A stretch of 64,000 bases of DNA from Sphingomonas kyeonggiensis (GTDB lineage Bacteria > Pseudomonadota > Alphaproteobacteria > Sphingomonadales > Sphingomonadaceae): the NCBI RefSeq assembly GCF_014196745.1, contig NZ_JACIEH010000005.1, forward strand, positions 1 to 64,000, written 5' to 3'. Shown piece by piece: positions 33,800 to 43,300 of the stretch (positions within the stretch are counted from its first letter, which is position 1; each line of letters opens with the position of its first letter). The translations under genes and the position numbers were made by a program. The notes under the pieces are model-generated. The model worked only from the letters and a program-made list of their open reading frames with translations. It did no database searches and was not told where the DNA came from.

Positions 33800-33809
33800 T
33801 TAGCGCTAA
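33800..33809. promoter_or_regulatory. LacI-type operator TTAGCGCTAA (site 4)
   Basis: A 10-bp perfect palindrome upstream of the GH3 gene, followed on the minus strand by TAATTCT, a possible -10 box overlapping the palindrome end. Last of the four copies. Confidence 0.7.
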
Positions 33810-33909
33810 AGCAAACCGTGTAACCGGTTGGGGTGCGCAAGGGAAGAGGGAATGCGGCGGACGGGTCCGGAGGGAGGCGGGGCGGCGGATCGGCGCGCCG
33901 GGTGCGGCG

Positions 33910-36900
33910 CTAGATCCGCACCCGGTACAGCGTGTGGTGGGTGAGGATGAATAGCGTCCGCCCGTCCGCACCGCCCAGGATCAACTGGAGCGGCCGCTCG
34001 GGCACGTCGATGCGGCGTAGCGGCTTGTCCGAGGCGTCGTAGACGAACACCTGCCCGTTCGCGACATAGAGGTTACCCGCGGCATCGCGCGCGACACTCT
34101 CGCCGCCGCGATCCGCGACGATCTTGAGGTCGGTCACCGCCCCACCCGCGCCGACCAGTCCGCTATAGCTGCGGTTCTCCGAGCCGTTGGTCAGGAAAAC
34201 CCGCTCGCCCGGCTTCGCGGTGACCAGCGCATAGGCATCGAGCGTGTCCGACCAGCGCCAGCCCTGGTGATCGTCCGGCCCCTGGTTCCAGACGCGGAAG
34301 GCCGGGAGCACCAGCGAACCGTCGGGCGAGACATATTCGCGCGGCTTGGCCGTGCCCATCGCGCCGGTGAAGAAGTCCGCGATCGGCGGGAACTGATAGG
34401 TCTTCGGATCGATCCGGTCGGCGAACTCGCCATTGGCCCACATATTGCCCGGTAGCGCAGTCAGCGCCCCGGCGCGCTCCTGCACCGGCGTCGGCGCGAT
34501 GACCTTCACGTCCGAGGGTGCGGCCGGATCGATGCTGTAGACGCTCGCGTCATGCCCTGCCGAGGACAGCACCATCAGCCGTCCCGAACGGTCGATCGCC
34601 AGGCTCACCGGATCGAGCGGCGCATCGGCGAGCACCGACAGGCCTTCTTTCTCCGACCAGCCATGGATGCGCTGGAACTGGCGATCGACGAACCAGAGCT
34701 TGCCCTTCGCATCCACTGCCGCGCCGGCGATCGAGTAGAAGCCGTCGGCCAGCTTCTCGACGCCCGGGGTCACCGGCACCTGCGCCTTGGCCGTGGCGAC
34801 CGCGCCGACATCGAGCCGGGCGAATTCGCGCTCGCGCACCTCCAGCCCGCCGGTCATGTCCTTGATCGCGTTCTCGAACGGATATTTGCTGGCGCGGACA
34901 TAGGTGCCGCAGCCCTTGTCGTCGCAGCTGGCAAAGGCGCTTTCGGCGTTCACATGGACGTTGCGGAAATGGATATCGCTGGAGTTGTAGAGCCGCACCG
35001 CCACGTCCATCGGCTTCGCCGAACGGGTGACGCGGTAGCCGTGATAATTGGCGAACAGGATGTTGCGCGAGTTGCGGAACTCGGTCGACACCGCGTTGAC
35101 GCCGTCGCGCACTTCCTGCTCGGTCTGCGGCGCGTGGAACTCCCAGTTCTCCACCCGGTCGAGCACGATCTCGGTGCGGTAATGGTGCTCGGCCGACAGC
35201 TCGTAGACATAGCCGGGTGTCTTGGTGTCCGAGACGTAGAAGCCCGCCGAGGCCAGGGTGTTGGGCGACCAGACCGCCGCGAAGGTGCCGCCGCCATCGG
35301 TGACCCAGATGCTCGGATGCTGGCCGTCGAAGCGCGCACGCGGATCGCCAAAGCCGATCGGGCTGCCCTTGGTGAGCAGGGTGCCGCCGCCCCCCTGGAT
35401 CTTCACGTCGTTGACCATCGAGGCCTCGCCGGCCCGCCACAGCAGCGCGGTGGCGCGCGGGTTCACTCCGCCGGTCCACAGCCCGAGGCCGGAGACGATC
35501 GCGTTGCCGCCCTTCGCGCTCTCGATCAGCGCCTTGGCGCTGCCGACCCCGGCATAGGCCGGCGTCTCGTCGGGCAGATAGAGATGCGTCAGGCTCGGGT
35601 GCAGCGAGATGATCACCGTGTCCGGGCGCAGCCTGAGCGTGTCGGTCACCCGGTAGCGGCCAAGCGGGAGGTAGAGCACGCGGTGCGTGTCGATCGCGCG
35701 CTGGAGCGCGGCGGTGTCGTCCGTCTCGTCGTCGCCCTTGACGCCAAGGTCGCGGACATTCGTCCATTCGCCGACAGGCGGCAGCGCCGCGATCGCGGGC
35801 TTCCTGCGCGCGGGCATCTTCGCGATCGGCGCGATCGAGACATCGGTCGCGAACGCGCCGATCTCCCCGACCGCACCGAGCTTGAGGCCGTGCGAGAAGT
35901 CGGTGACGCGATACTGGCGCCCCTGCCCCGCCACCGTCTTGCCGCTGTCGCGGAAGCGGGCGAAGACCGGCGTGTTCTGCACCAGCGCGTTCATGAAGCC
36001 TACCTGGGTGAACACGCTGTCCTCGTTCGAGATCAGTACGCCCGCATTCGACACATTCTCGAAGCGGACATCCTTGCCCCACAGCGAGTCCGAATAGCCC
36101 TTGTCGATCTCGATCCCCACCGGCACGTCGCGGATCGCCACGTTCACCAGCGTCAGGTCCACCTCATGCTCGCGGATCGCGGCATCACGCTGGCCGCTGA
36201 ACTCGCTGTCGATCAGCGTGAACTGCCAGGCGGGCGAGGTCTTCTCGGTCAGGATGCCGTAGCGTCCGCCATAGAAGCGCAGATCCTCGCATTCGTTGCC
36301 GGCCTGGTAGATCCCTGCCAGCCCGGACCCCAGATGAAAGTCCATGTGCCGCAGGAAGCCGTGCTGGGCGACGCGAAAGCGCACCGCCACCGCACCCGCA
36401 TTGCCCTTGCCGATCTCGAAATCGACATTGGCCATCGCCGAATAGAAGGTGCTCGACGTCGCGTCATAGATGTTCGGATTGGCCGGCACGCTGGTGGGCG
36501 GCGGCACCGGCACCTTGCCGACCCGATACTGGTCCTCGCCGGTGAAGGAGACCATCGCGCCGACGCCCGCGGCATAGCCCGGCGTGTCGTCGCCCAGCAC
36601 GATCACCGGCCGCGTCGCGCCCACGCCGAGCACGCGCACCGCGGAGCGCACGAAGATCGTCCGGCTGATCCGGTAACGCCCCGACGGCAGGAAGACGAGG
36701 CCGCCCTGCCCGCCCTTGGCCGCCGCATCGATCGCCTGCTGGATCGCCGCGCTGTCGTCGGCGCGCCCGTCGCCCACGCCCTTCACGGTGATCGCGCGCG
36801 GATCGTTCGGCTGGGTCAGATAGACCGAAGTCGATCCGGCAAAGGCGGGAAGCGGGCACAGCAACAGGGCCGCGCAAAGCAGGCGAAAGGCCGTCATCAT
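33910..36900 (-). CDS. Exported tandem pectate-lyase-3 beta-helix protein fused to SMP-30-like propeller (paralogue A)
   Basis: This 996-residue protein has a signal peptide at residues 1-22. There are two pectate_lyase_3-type right-handed beta-helix domains, each opening with the family pattern: ITVKGVGDGRADDSAAIQQA (about 38) and VRDLGVKGDDETDDTAALQR (about 385). This tandem layout is that of GH55 exo-beta-1,3-glucanases. Residues from about 700 form a beta-propeller like SMP-30/gluconolactonase (AAVDAKGKLWFVDRQFQRIH, LAIDRSGRLMVLSS, NLYVANGQVFVYDA). It is closely related to the gene at 40389 along its full length. Inferred role: cleave a polysaccharide outside the cytoplasm and handle a lactone product. 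GGAG precedes two tandem ATGs; 36897 is the alternative start. Confidence 0.85.
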   Translation of the reverse strand: MMTAFRLLCAALLLCPLPAFAGSTSVYLTQPNDPRAITVKGVGDGRADDSAAIQQAIDAAAKGGQGGLVFLPSGRYRISRTIFVRSAVRVLGVGATRPVIVLGDDTPGYAAGVGAMVSFTGEDQYRVGKVPVPPPTSVPANPNIYDATSSTFYSAMANVDFEIGKGNAGAVAVRFRVAQHGFLRHMDFHLGSGLAGIYQAGNECEDLRFYGGRYGILTEKTSPAWQFTLIDSEFSGQRDAAIREHEVDLTLVNVAIRDVPVGIEIDKGYSDSLWGKDVRFENVSNAGVLISNEDSVFTQVGFMNALVQNTPVFARFRDSGKTVAGQGRQYRVTDFSHGLKLGAVGEIGAFATDVSIAPIAKMPARRKPAIAALPPVGEWTNVRDLGVKGDDETDDTAALQRAIDTHRVLYLPLGRYRVTDTLRLRPDTVIISLHPSLTHLYLPDETPAYAGVGSAKALIESAKGGNAIVSGLGLWTGGVNPRATALLWRAGEASMVNDVKIQGGGGTLLTKGSPIGFGDPRARFDGQHPSIWVTDGGGTFAAVWSPNTLASAGFYVSDTKTPGYVYELSAEHHYRTEIVLDRVENWEFHAPQTEQEVRDGVNAVSTEFRNSRNILFANYHGYRVTRSAKPMDVAVRLYNSSDIHFRNVHVNAESAFASCDDKGCGTYVRASKYPFENAIKDMTGGLEVREREFARLDVGAVATAKAQVPVTPGVEKLADGFYSIAGAAVDAKGKLWFVDRQFQRIHGWSEKEGLSVLADAPLDPVSLAIDRSGRLMVLSSAGHDASVYSIDPAAPSDVKVIAPTPVQERAGALTALPGNMWANGEFADRIDPKTYQFPPIADFFTGAMGTAKPREYVSPDGSLVLPAFRVWNQGPDDHQGWRWSDTLDAYALVTAKPGERVFLTNGSENRSYSGLVGAGGAVTDLKIVADRGGESVARDAAGNLYVANGQVFVYDASDKPLRRIDVPERPLQLILGGADGRTLFILTHHTLYRVRI

Positions 36901-36960
36901 GGCTCTCCGGAAATGGACTGGACGAACGTCGGAAGGCCCGGGCGATGCCGGGCCGGGAAA

Positions 36961-37242
36961 TCAGGCCTGGCGAAGCGCCAGGCTCTGGGCCGCGATCGCG
37001 ACCTGGGTGCGGTTGCGCACATTGAGCTTGCGCATCAGCGCGGTCATGTGCGCCTTCACCGTGGCCTCGGCGATGCCGAGCTCATAGGCGATCTGCTTGT
37101 TGAGCTGCCCGGAATGCACACCCTGCATCACCTTGAGCTGAGTCGGCGTGAGATGCACGGGCCTGCCCGCGCCATCCATCAGATGGGGCATCGCGGCCGA
37201 AACCGCCGCTTTCTGACTCGCTTCCTGAACGGTCACCTTCAT
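36961..37242 (-). CDS. Stand-alone LuxR-type helix-turn-helix protein
   Basis: This 93-residue protein is almost only a LuxR/GerE DNA-binding domain (about 30-93): LTPTQLKVMQGVHSGQLNKQ, AYELGIAEATVKAHMTALMR, KLNVRNRTQVAI. The receiver domain of normal NarL-type regulators is absent, and nothing in the upstream DNA encodes one. GGAGAGGATCG directly upstream supports this short start. It lies between paralogue A and the divergent gluconate permease and may regulate either. The minus-strand boxes TTGCTA and ACATAT (about 37373 and 37350) in the divergent spacer could be its promoter. Confidence 0.82.
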   Translation of the reverse strand: MKVTVQEASQKAAVSAAMPHLMDGAGRPVHLTPTQLKVMQGVHSGQLNKQIAYELGIAEATVKAHMTALMRKLNVRNRTQVAIAAQSLALRQA

Positions 37243-37399
37243 CGATCCTCTCCCCGAGGCGCATGGCGTCATGCTCGCGGATCGGCGACTCCAACCGATC
37301 CCATCCCCGTTCCGTTCTTCCGGAATCGGTTGGACAGGTTTTAATATGTTCCCCAATTGGTAGCGGTAGCAAGCCTTTTTCGTTGCCGAATTGGAAAAA

Positions 37400-37412
37400 G
37401 TTGTCGTACAAC
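37400..37412. promoter_or_regulatory. Candidate GntR/FadR-type operator GTTGTCGTACAAC
   Basis: A 5-3-5 inverted repeat (GTTGT-CGT-ACAAC), matching the TTGTnnnACAA pattern typical of FadR-subfamily GntR regulators. It is 57 bases upstream of the permease leader ORF. It overlaps the -10 position of a possible promoter with TTGCCG at 37383-37388. The GntR-type gene two genes downstream is the likely reader. Confidence 0.55.
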
Positions 37413-37468
37413 TCTCTCGGTTCAACGTGCTTGCAAGAAAAAGCCGAGGACTTCCGGGGAGGACAACG

Positions 37469-37525
37469 ATGTCAGGATTCGTGCACGACTGCGCCCAGCG
37501 GATTGCCCGGGAGATCGCGAAGTGA
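37469..37525 (+). CDS. Possible 18-residue leader peptide coupled to the permease
   Basis: An ATG at 37469 with GGGGAGGACAACG upstream opens an 18-codon frame (MSGFVHDCAQRIAREIAK). Its TGA overlaps the GTG start of the permease as GTGA. The ribosome binding site is better than that of the permease itself, so ribosomes finishing the short frame may reinitiate on the permease. It may be a regulatory leader or a relic of a lost gene. No homologue is recognised. Confidence 0.5.
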   Translation: MSGFVHDCAQRIAREIAK

Positions 37526-38862
37526 CCGGCGAAGATATCCGGCTGGTAATCGCCGCCATCGCGGGCATCGTGCTTGCCATTCTGCTGATCGTCCGCTGGC
37601 GGCTCCATCCCTTTATCGGCCTGCTCGTCGGCGCCTTCGCGGTCGGCCTGTTCGCTGGCCTGCCGCTCGCCGACACCGCCAAGGCGGTCCAGAAGGGCGT
37701 GGGCGACATCGTCGGCGGCACCGGCCTGGTCGTCGCACTGGGCCTGTCGCTCGGCGCGATGCTCCACCTCTCCGGCGCCGCGGCCTCGCTCGCCACCGGC
37801 GCGCTACGGCTGACCGGGCCCAAGGCGGCGCCTTGGGCGACGCTCGGCATCGCGATCGTCATCGGCCTGCCGCTGTTCTTCGAAACCGGGCTGGTGCTCC
37901 TCCTGCCGATCGTCGTCGCCGCGGCCAAGGCGATGCCCGACAATGGCGATCCCGACGGCACCAAGCTGCGCCTGATCATGCCCGCGCTCGCCGGCCTGGG
38001 CGTGGTCCATGCCCTGGTGCCGCCGCATCCCGGCCCGCTGCTCGCGGTCGAGGCGCTCAAGGCGAACCTCGGCCTGACCATGCTCTACGGCGTGATCATC
38101 GCCATCCCCATCGCGATCCTCGCCGGCCCCGTGCTCGCCAAGTTCGTCACTCCCGGCGTCAAGCTGACCGAGCCGGTGCTGAGCGATCCGGTGCACGACC
38201 TGCAGCCGCCGCCCCGCGCCGTCTCGCTGTTCATCGTGCTGCTGCCGATCGTGCTGATCGCAACCGGCGAGCTCGCCAAGCTGGTGCCGGCGCTGGCCAA
38301 TTCGTCCCTGCTCGCCGCCGCCGCCAATCCGGTGCTCGCGCTGCTCATCACCAACCTGCTTGCCCTGCCCCTGCTGTTCGGCCGGCGGCTGAGCGAGGAA
38401 GGCATCCAGGACGCGATCTGGTTCGAGACGATGGGCGCGGCGGGAGCGATCCTGCTCGCCATCGGCGCGGGCGGCGCGCTCAAGCAGGTGCTGGTCACCG
38501 CCGGCCTGTCTGACCTGCTGGCGCGGCTGGTGATGATGTACTCGATCTCGCCCTTGCTGCTCGGCTGGCTGGTCGCGGTGGGCATCCGCCTGGCCGCCGG
38601 ATCGGCGACGGTGGCGACGATCACCGCGGTCGGCATCATGCCGGGCGTTGTCGCCGCCTCGGGCGCCTCGCCCGAGCTGGTCGTCCTCGCGATCGGCGCC
38701 GGCTCCGTGTTCTTCAGCCATGTCAACGATCCGGGCTTCTGGCTGGTCAAGGGCTATATGGGCACGACCACGGCGGACACGTTCCGCACCTGGTCGATGC
38801 TCGAGACGGTGATCTCGGTCGCCGGACTGGCCATGGTGCTGGGGCTCAGCTACCTTGTCTGA
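37522..38862 (+). CDS. Gluconate permease, GntP family
   Basis: This 446-residue inner-membrane proton symporter for gluconate or a related sugar acid has about 12 hydrophobic segments. The N-terminus (LVIAAIAGIVLAILLIVRWRL) and the family motifs match GntT/GntP: GLPLFFETGLVLLLPIV, VHALVPPHPGPLLAVEAL, AAGSATVATITAVGIMPG and FFSHVNDPGFWLVKGYMG. The GTG at 37522 is the start because it aligns with the GntT N-terminus and no ATG follows for about 80 codons; GGGAGATCGCGA precedes it. It is followed at once by a GntR-type regulator and then, convergently, gluconokinase. Confidence 0.93.
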   Translation: MTGEDIRLVIAAIAGIVLAILLIVRWRLHPFIGLLVGAFAVGLFAGLPLADTAKAVQKGVGDIVGGTGLVVALGLSLGAMLHLSGAAASLATGALRLTGPKAAPWATLGIAIVIGLPLFFETGLVLLLPIVVAAAKAMPDNGDPDGTKLRLIMPALAGLGVVHALVPPHPGPLLAVEALKANLGLTMLYGVIIAIPIAILAGPVLAKFVTPGVKLTEPVLSDPVHDLQPPPRAVSLFIVLLPIVLIATGELAKLVPALANSSLLAAAANPVLALLITNLLALPLLFGRRLSEEGIQDAIWFETMGAAGAILLAIGAGGALKQVLVTAGLSDLLARLVMMYSISPLLLGWLVAVGIRLAAGSATVATITAVGIMPGVVAASGASPELVVLAIGAGSVFFSHVNDPGFWLVKGYMGTTTADTFRTWSMLETVISVAGLAMVLGLSYLV

Positions 38863-38887
38863 GACGCGCCCTGGAGAAAATCGAGGC

Positions 38888-39583
38888 GTGAAGAAGAGAG
38901 GCGCCGTGCAGGAGGGCAGGCTCGCCGATCGCGCCTATACGGCGATCGTCGGGATCATCAACGAGGACGATCTGGCGGCCGGCGACCGGCTGCCTTCGGA
39001 AGCGCGGCTGGCCGAGCTGTTCGGCATGTCGCGGACGATCGTGCGCGAGGCGCTTGTCCGTCTCGCTGCCGACGGCATCACCGAGGCGCGGCGCGGCGCC
39101 GGCTCCTATGTGAAGCGCCGCCCCTCCGCCCGGCTCGGCTCGCACGTGCCGATGGACGGGCTGGCGGCGACGCTCGGCACCTATGAGGTGCGCTTCGTGC
39201 TAGAGGCAGAGGCTGCCCGGCTGGCCGCCCAGCGCCGCTCGCAGGAGCAGATGGAGGAGATCGACGCGGCGCTCGAGGCGCTGCGCACCGCCCTCCTGTC
39301 CTCCGCGCCGGCGCATGACGAGGACTGGCGGCTGCACCGCGCGATCGCAGAGGCGACGGGCAACAGCGCCTTCATCTCGACCTTCGATCATCTCCAGCAC
39401 GATGTGATGGGCATATTGCGCGCCGGCGTCGACATCTCGCGCTCACGCCCGCCCGAAGTGATCGGGTCGATGATGGAGGAGCATGACGCGGTCGTCGACG
39501 CGATCCGCGCGCAGGACGGCGACGGCGCCGCCCTGGCGATGCGCTGGCATTTGTCGCAGGGCCGCAAGCGGCTGATGCCGTAA
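38888..39583 (+). CDS. GntR-family regulator, FadR subfamily (FCD domain)
   Basis: This 231-residue regulator has an N-terminal winged helix (about 20-80: RLPSEARLAELFGMSRTIVR, EALVRLAADGITEARRGAG). The C-terminal all-helical FCD domain has the metal/ligand residues in EDWRLHRAIAEATGNSAF and EEHDAVVDAIRAQD. FadR-type GntR proteins commonly repress sugar-acid genes and release on binding the acid or its phosphate. The start is uncertain: GTG at 38888, GTG at 38906 or TTG at 38855. It follows the permease by 25 bases, so the pair is probably one operon. Confidence 0.88.
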   Translation: MKKRGAVQEGRLADRAYTAIVGIINEDDLAAGDRLPSEARLAELFGMSRTIVREALVRLAADGITEARRGAGSYVKRRPSARLGSHVPMDGLAATLGTYEVRFVLEAEAARLAAQRRSQEQMEEIDAALEALRTALLSSAPAHDEDWRLHRAIAEATGNSAFISTFDHLQHDVMGILRAGVDISRSRPPEVIGSMMEEHDAVVDAIRAQDGDGAALAMRWHLSQGRKRLMP

Positions 39584-39612
39584 TCCAAGCCGTCATCCCG
39601 CACGCCACAAAC

Positions 39613-39700
39613 CGTCATCCCGGCGAAAGCCGGGATCTCAGGCGAAAGCGCGAACCGCAGGACAAGAGCCGCGCGAGATCCCGACTTTCGTCGGGATGAC
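39613..39700. repeat. REP-like inverted pair between convergent genes (copy 2)
   Basis: Left arm 39613-39638 (GTCATCCCGGCGAAAGCCGG continuing GATCTC) and right arm 39675-39700 are inverted copies that differ at two positions. Each arm is itself a small hairpin around GAAAG, and the pair can fold into one large stem. It lies between the stops of the GntR gene and gluconokinase and can serve as a bidirectional transcript end. The same unit occurs once at 29109. Confidence 0.75.
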
Positions 39701-39703
39701 GGA

Positions 39704-40249
39704 TTAAACCCCGGCGTCCGCCCCAGCCCAGGCGAGCACCTCCCGACAAAGCTCCTCCACCGGCCTATAGCAATGCAGCGCGATCGCGCGCTCGTCGGCA
39801 CCGGGACGCTCCAGCGTGGCGAACTGGCTGTCGAGCAGGCTGGGCGCCATATAGTGCCCGGCCCGCGCCGCCAGACGCGGCGCGATCTCGTCCCGATCGC
39901 CTTCCAGCAGGACGAAGGCGATCGGCACGCCCGCGGCCCGTTCGAGCCGCTCGCGATAGCTGCGCTTGAGCGCCGAGCAGGCGGCGACGGCGATGCCCTG
40001 CTCCCGCACCGCCGCGCCGATCGCCGTGCCCAGCCGGTCGAGCCAGGGCCAGCGGTCCGCGTCCTCGAGCGGCTGGCCGGCGCGCATCTTGGCAACGCTT
40101 TCAGGCGCATGGAAATCGTCGCCCTCGAACGCCGGCGCCGCCAGATGCACGGCGAGATGCGCGGCCAAAGTGGACTTGCCGCAGCCGCTCACCCCCATCA
40201 CGACGATCGCAAAGGACGGCAATCCGGTCATTTTTCGCTGCGCTTCCAC
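39704..40249 (-). CDS. gntK: Gluconokinase
   Basis: This 181-residue cytoplasmic kinase converts gluconate plus ATP to 6-phosphogluconate. The P-loop is MGVSGCGKST (residues 18-27), followed by the gluconokinase signatures FEGDDFHAPESVAKMRAGQP, LEDADRWPWLDRL, CSALKRSYRERLE and GHYMAPSLLDSQFATLE. Length fits the family. The start shown is a GTG with GGGGAAAGAC upstream; an ATG at 40231 is the alternative and would remove six residues. It is convergent with the permease-regulator pair, and the next gene upstream is divergent, so it has its own promoter. Confidence 0.94.
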   Translation of the reverse strand: MEAQRKMTGLPSFAIVVMGVSGCGKSTLAAHLAVHLAAPAFEGDDFHAPESVAKMRAGQPLEDADRWPWLDRLGTAIGAAVREQGIAVAACSALKRSYRERLERAAGVPIAFVLLEGDRDEIAPRLAARAGHYMAPSLLDSQFATLERPGADERAIALHCYRPVEELCREVLAWAGADAGV

Positions 40250-40388
40250 GTCTTTCCCCGGCTTCGGACGGACAAGCTAATGTTCGCAGGCGGCGGCTTT
40301 GACCATTGCGACCTTTGTCGCGGTCGCGCGGGCATCCGCGCATGCGTATCCGCGTGTTATCGTGTGATCATAAAAAGAGGGGACGGGC

Positions 40389-43300
40389 ATGAGCGACAGG
40401 ATGCGCATCGCAGGGTTGGTGGTGATGGTCGCGGCGATGCAGGTCGCGAATGCCGAGGCCCAGACTGCCCGCTCCGTCTCGGTCTTCGCGACTGCGCCTT
40501 CCGATCCCGTCGCCGTCACGGTCAAGGCGAAGGGCGACGGCGTGGCCGACGACAGCGCCGCGATCCAGGCAGCGATCGACGCCGCGGCGGCAAAGCCCGG
40601 CGGCGGCATCGTCTTCCTGCCCTCGGGCCGCCACCGCATCACCCGGACGATCTACATGTGGCCGGGCGTCCGCCTGTTCGGGGTGGGCAAGACGCGGCCG
40701 ATCTTCGTCCTCGCCGCCAACACGCCGGGCTTCCAGCGGGGCGTCGGCAGCATGGTCTTCTTCACCGGAAACCAGCCCAACGGCGCAGCACCCGGCCCCG
40801 GCGGCTCGCCGTTGCGCGGCCGGGTGCCGGTGCCGCCGCCGACCAGCGTGCCGTTCAACCCCGACATCGCCGACGCCAATTCGGGCACCTTCTATTCGGC
40901 GATGGCGAACGTCGACTTCGAGATCGGCGCGGGCAATCCGGCGGCGACCGGCGTGCGCTTCCACACCGCGCAGCACGCCTATCTCGCCCATATCGACTTC
41001 CACCTGGGCTCGGGCCTGGCCGGCATCTACCAGGTCGGCAATCTCGGCATGGACCTGCGCTTCTTCGGCGGGCGCTACGGCATCCTGGCCGAGAAGACCT
41101 CGCCCGCCTGGCAGTACACCCTGCTCGATTCCACCTTCGAGGGGCAGCGCGACGCCGCGATCCGCGAGCATGAGGCGGGGCTGACCCTGGCGAACGTCGC
41201 CTTCCGCAACGTGCCGGTCGGGATCGAGATCGACAAGGGCTATGGCGACTGGCTCTGGGGCAAGGACGTCCGCTTCGAGAATGTCGCCAGGGCCGGCGTT
41301 ATCATCAGCAATGAGGGCAATGCCTATACCCAGATCGGCTTCGACAATGCCGTCGCCACCGGCACCCCGGTGTTCGCCCGCTTCCGCGACAGCGGCAAGA
41401 CCGTCGCCGGCCCCGCCCCGCGCTACCGGGTGAAGGAATTCACCTATGGCCTCACCCTGCCCGGTCTGGGCCAGCTGGGCAGCTTCGCCACCCGCATCGA
41501 CGCCGCGCCGATCGCCGCCCTGCCCCGCCGCCGCGAAGCCGCGATCCGCGCCTTCCCCGCCATATCGGCCTGGACCAATGTCCGCGACCTCGGCGCCAAG
41601 GGTGACGACAGGACCGACGACACCGCCGCGATCCAGAAGGCGATCGACACCAACCGCGTCGTCTATTTCCCGACCGGTTTCTACAAGGTCAGCGACACGC
41701 TGCGGTTGCGGCCCGACAGTGTGCTGATCGGCCTGCACCCCAGCCTCACCCAGATCGTCCTCGCCGACGATACCCCGGCCTATCGCGGCGTCGGCCCGGC
41801 CAAGGCACTGGTCGAGAGCGCGAGGGGCGGCGATGCCATCGTCTCGGGCCTCGGCCTGTTCACCGGCGGGGTGAACCCACGCGCGACCGGCCTGCTCTGG
41901 CGCGCCGGGGAGAAGTCGCTGGTCGACGACGTCAAGTTCCAGGGCGGCCACGGCACCAACCTGGCCGATGGCGGCCGCTTCGATCCGTACAACGCCAATC
42001 ACACCGCCGATGCCGATCCGAAGAAGCGCTGGGACGGCCAATATGCCAGCCTTTGGGTCACCGATGGCGGCGGCGGCACCTTCAACGGGCTGTGGACGCC
42101 GAATACCTTTGCCCAGGCCGGGCTCTATGTGTCGGATACCAGCACGCCGGGGATCGTCTACCAGATGTCCGCCGAGCATCACCTGCGCGCCGAGATCGTC
42201 CTCGACCGGGTGAAGGGCTGGGAGTTCCTCGCGCCGCAGACCGAGGAAGAGGCCGGCGAGAGCCGCAACACGATCGCGCTCGAGGTGCGCAATTCGAGCG
42301 ACATCCTGTTCGCCAATTTCCACGGCTACCGCGTCACCCGCTCGCTCCAGCCGGCACCTGCAGCGGTGAAGCTCTACGGATCGAAGGACATCCGATTCCG
42401 CAATGTCCACGTGAATGCCGAGAGCGGCTTCTCGACCTGCGACGCCAATGGCTGCGGTACCTATCTACGTGCGAGCAAATACCCCTACGCCAACGCCATC
42501 CAGGACGTGACGCGCGGGCTGGAAGTGCGCGAGCGCGAGTTCGCCGTACTCGACGTGACCGACACCCCCGCTCCCGCTGCCACGCCTTCGCTGGCGCCGG
42601 TCGAGCAGCTTGCCCAGGGCTTCTATGCCCTTGGCGGCGGCGCGGTGGATGCCAAGGGCAAGCTCTACTTCGTCGATCGCCAGTTCCACCGGATCCATGG
42701 CTGGTCCGTCAAGGAAGGCCTGTCGGTTGTCGCCGACGCGCCGCTCGATCCGATCAACCTGGCGGTCGACGGCTCGGGCAATTTGCTCGTGCTGTCGTCC
42801 GACGGCCCCGAGGCGACGGTCTACAGCCTAAGGCCCGGCGAACCGCAGGACGTGAAGCTGATCGCGCCAACGCCCGCAAAGGACGGCGCCAGGGCTCGCG
42901 TCGCCCTGCCCGGCAGCTTCTGGAACAATGGCGAGTTCCGCGACCAGTATGACCCGGCGACCGACCATTTCACTACCCTCGCCGAGATGTTCGCCCGCGA
43001 CATGGCGGCGCCCAAGGCCCGCGAATATGTCTCGCCCGACGGCTCGCTGGTGCTGCCCGCGTTCAGGGTCTGGCAGCAGGGCCCGAGCAACCATCTCGGC
43101 TGGCGCTTCTCCGATACGCTCGACACCTATGGCTGGGTCACCGGCCAGGTCGGCGAGCGCATCTACATCGCCAATGGCTCGGAGGACCGCACCTATACCG
43201 GCCTGCTCGGCGAAGGCGGCGCGGTGACCGACCTCAAGCCCTTCGCTTCGCGCGGCGGCGAGAGCGTCGTGGCGGGGCCGGACGGCCGCGTCTATGTCGC

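Noticed and set aside
34552..37344. 930-codon open frame antisense to paralogue A
   Set aside because: Runs through the reverse of a well-supported exported enzyme and of the LuxR gene; His/Arg-rich shadow.
37263..38513. 416-codon frame overlapping the gluconate permease
   Set aside because: Arg/Ala-rich shadow of the permease in another frame; the permease frame aligns with GntP family motifs.
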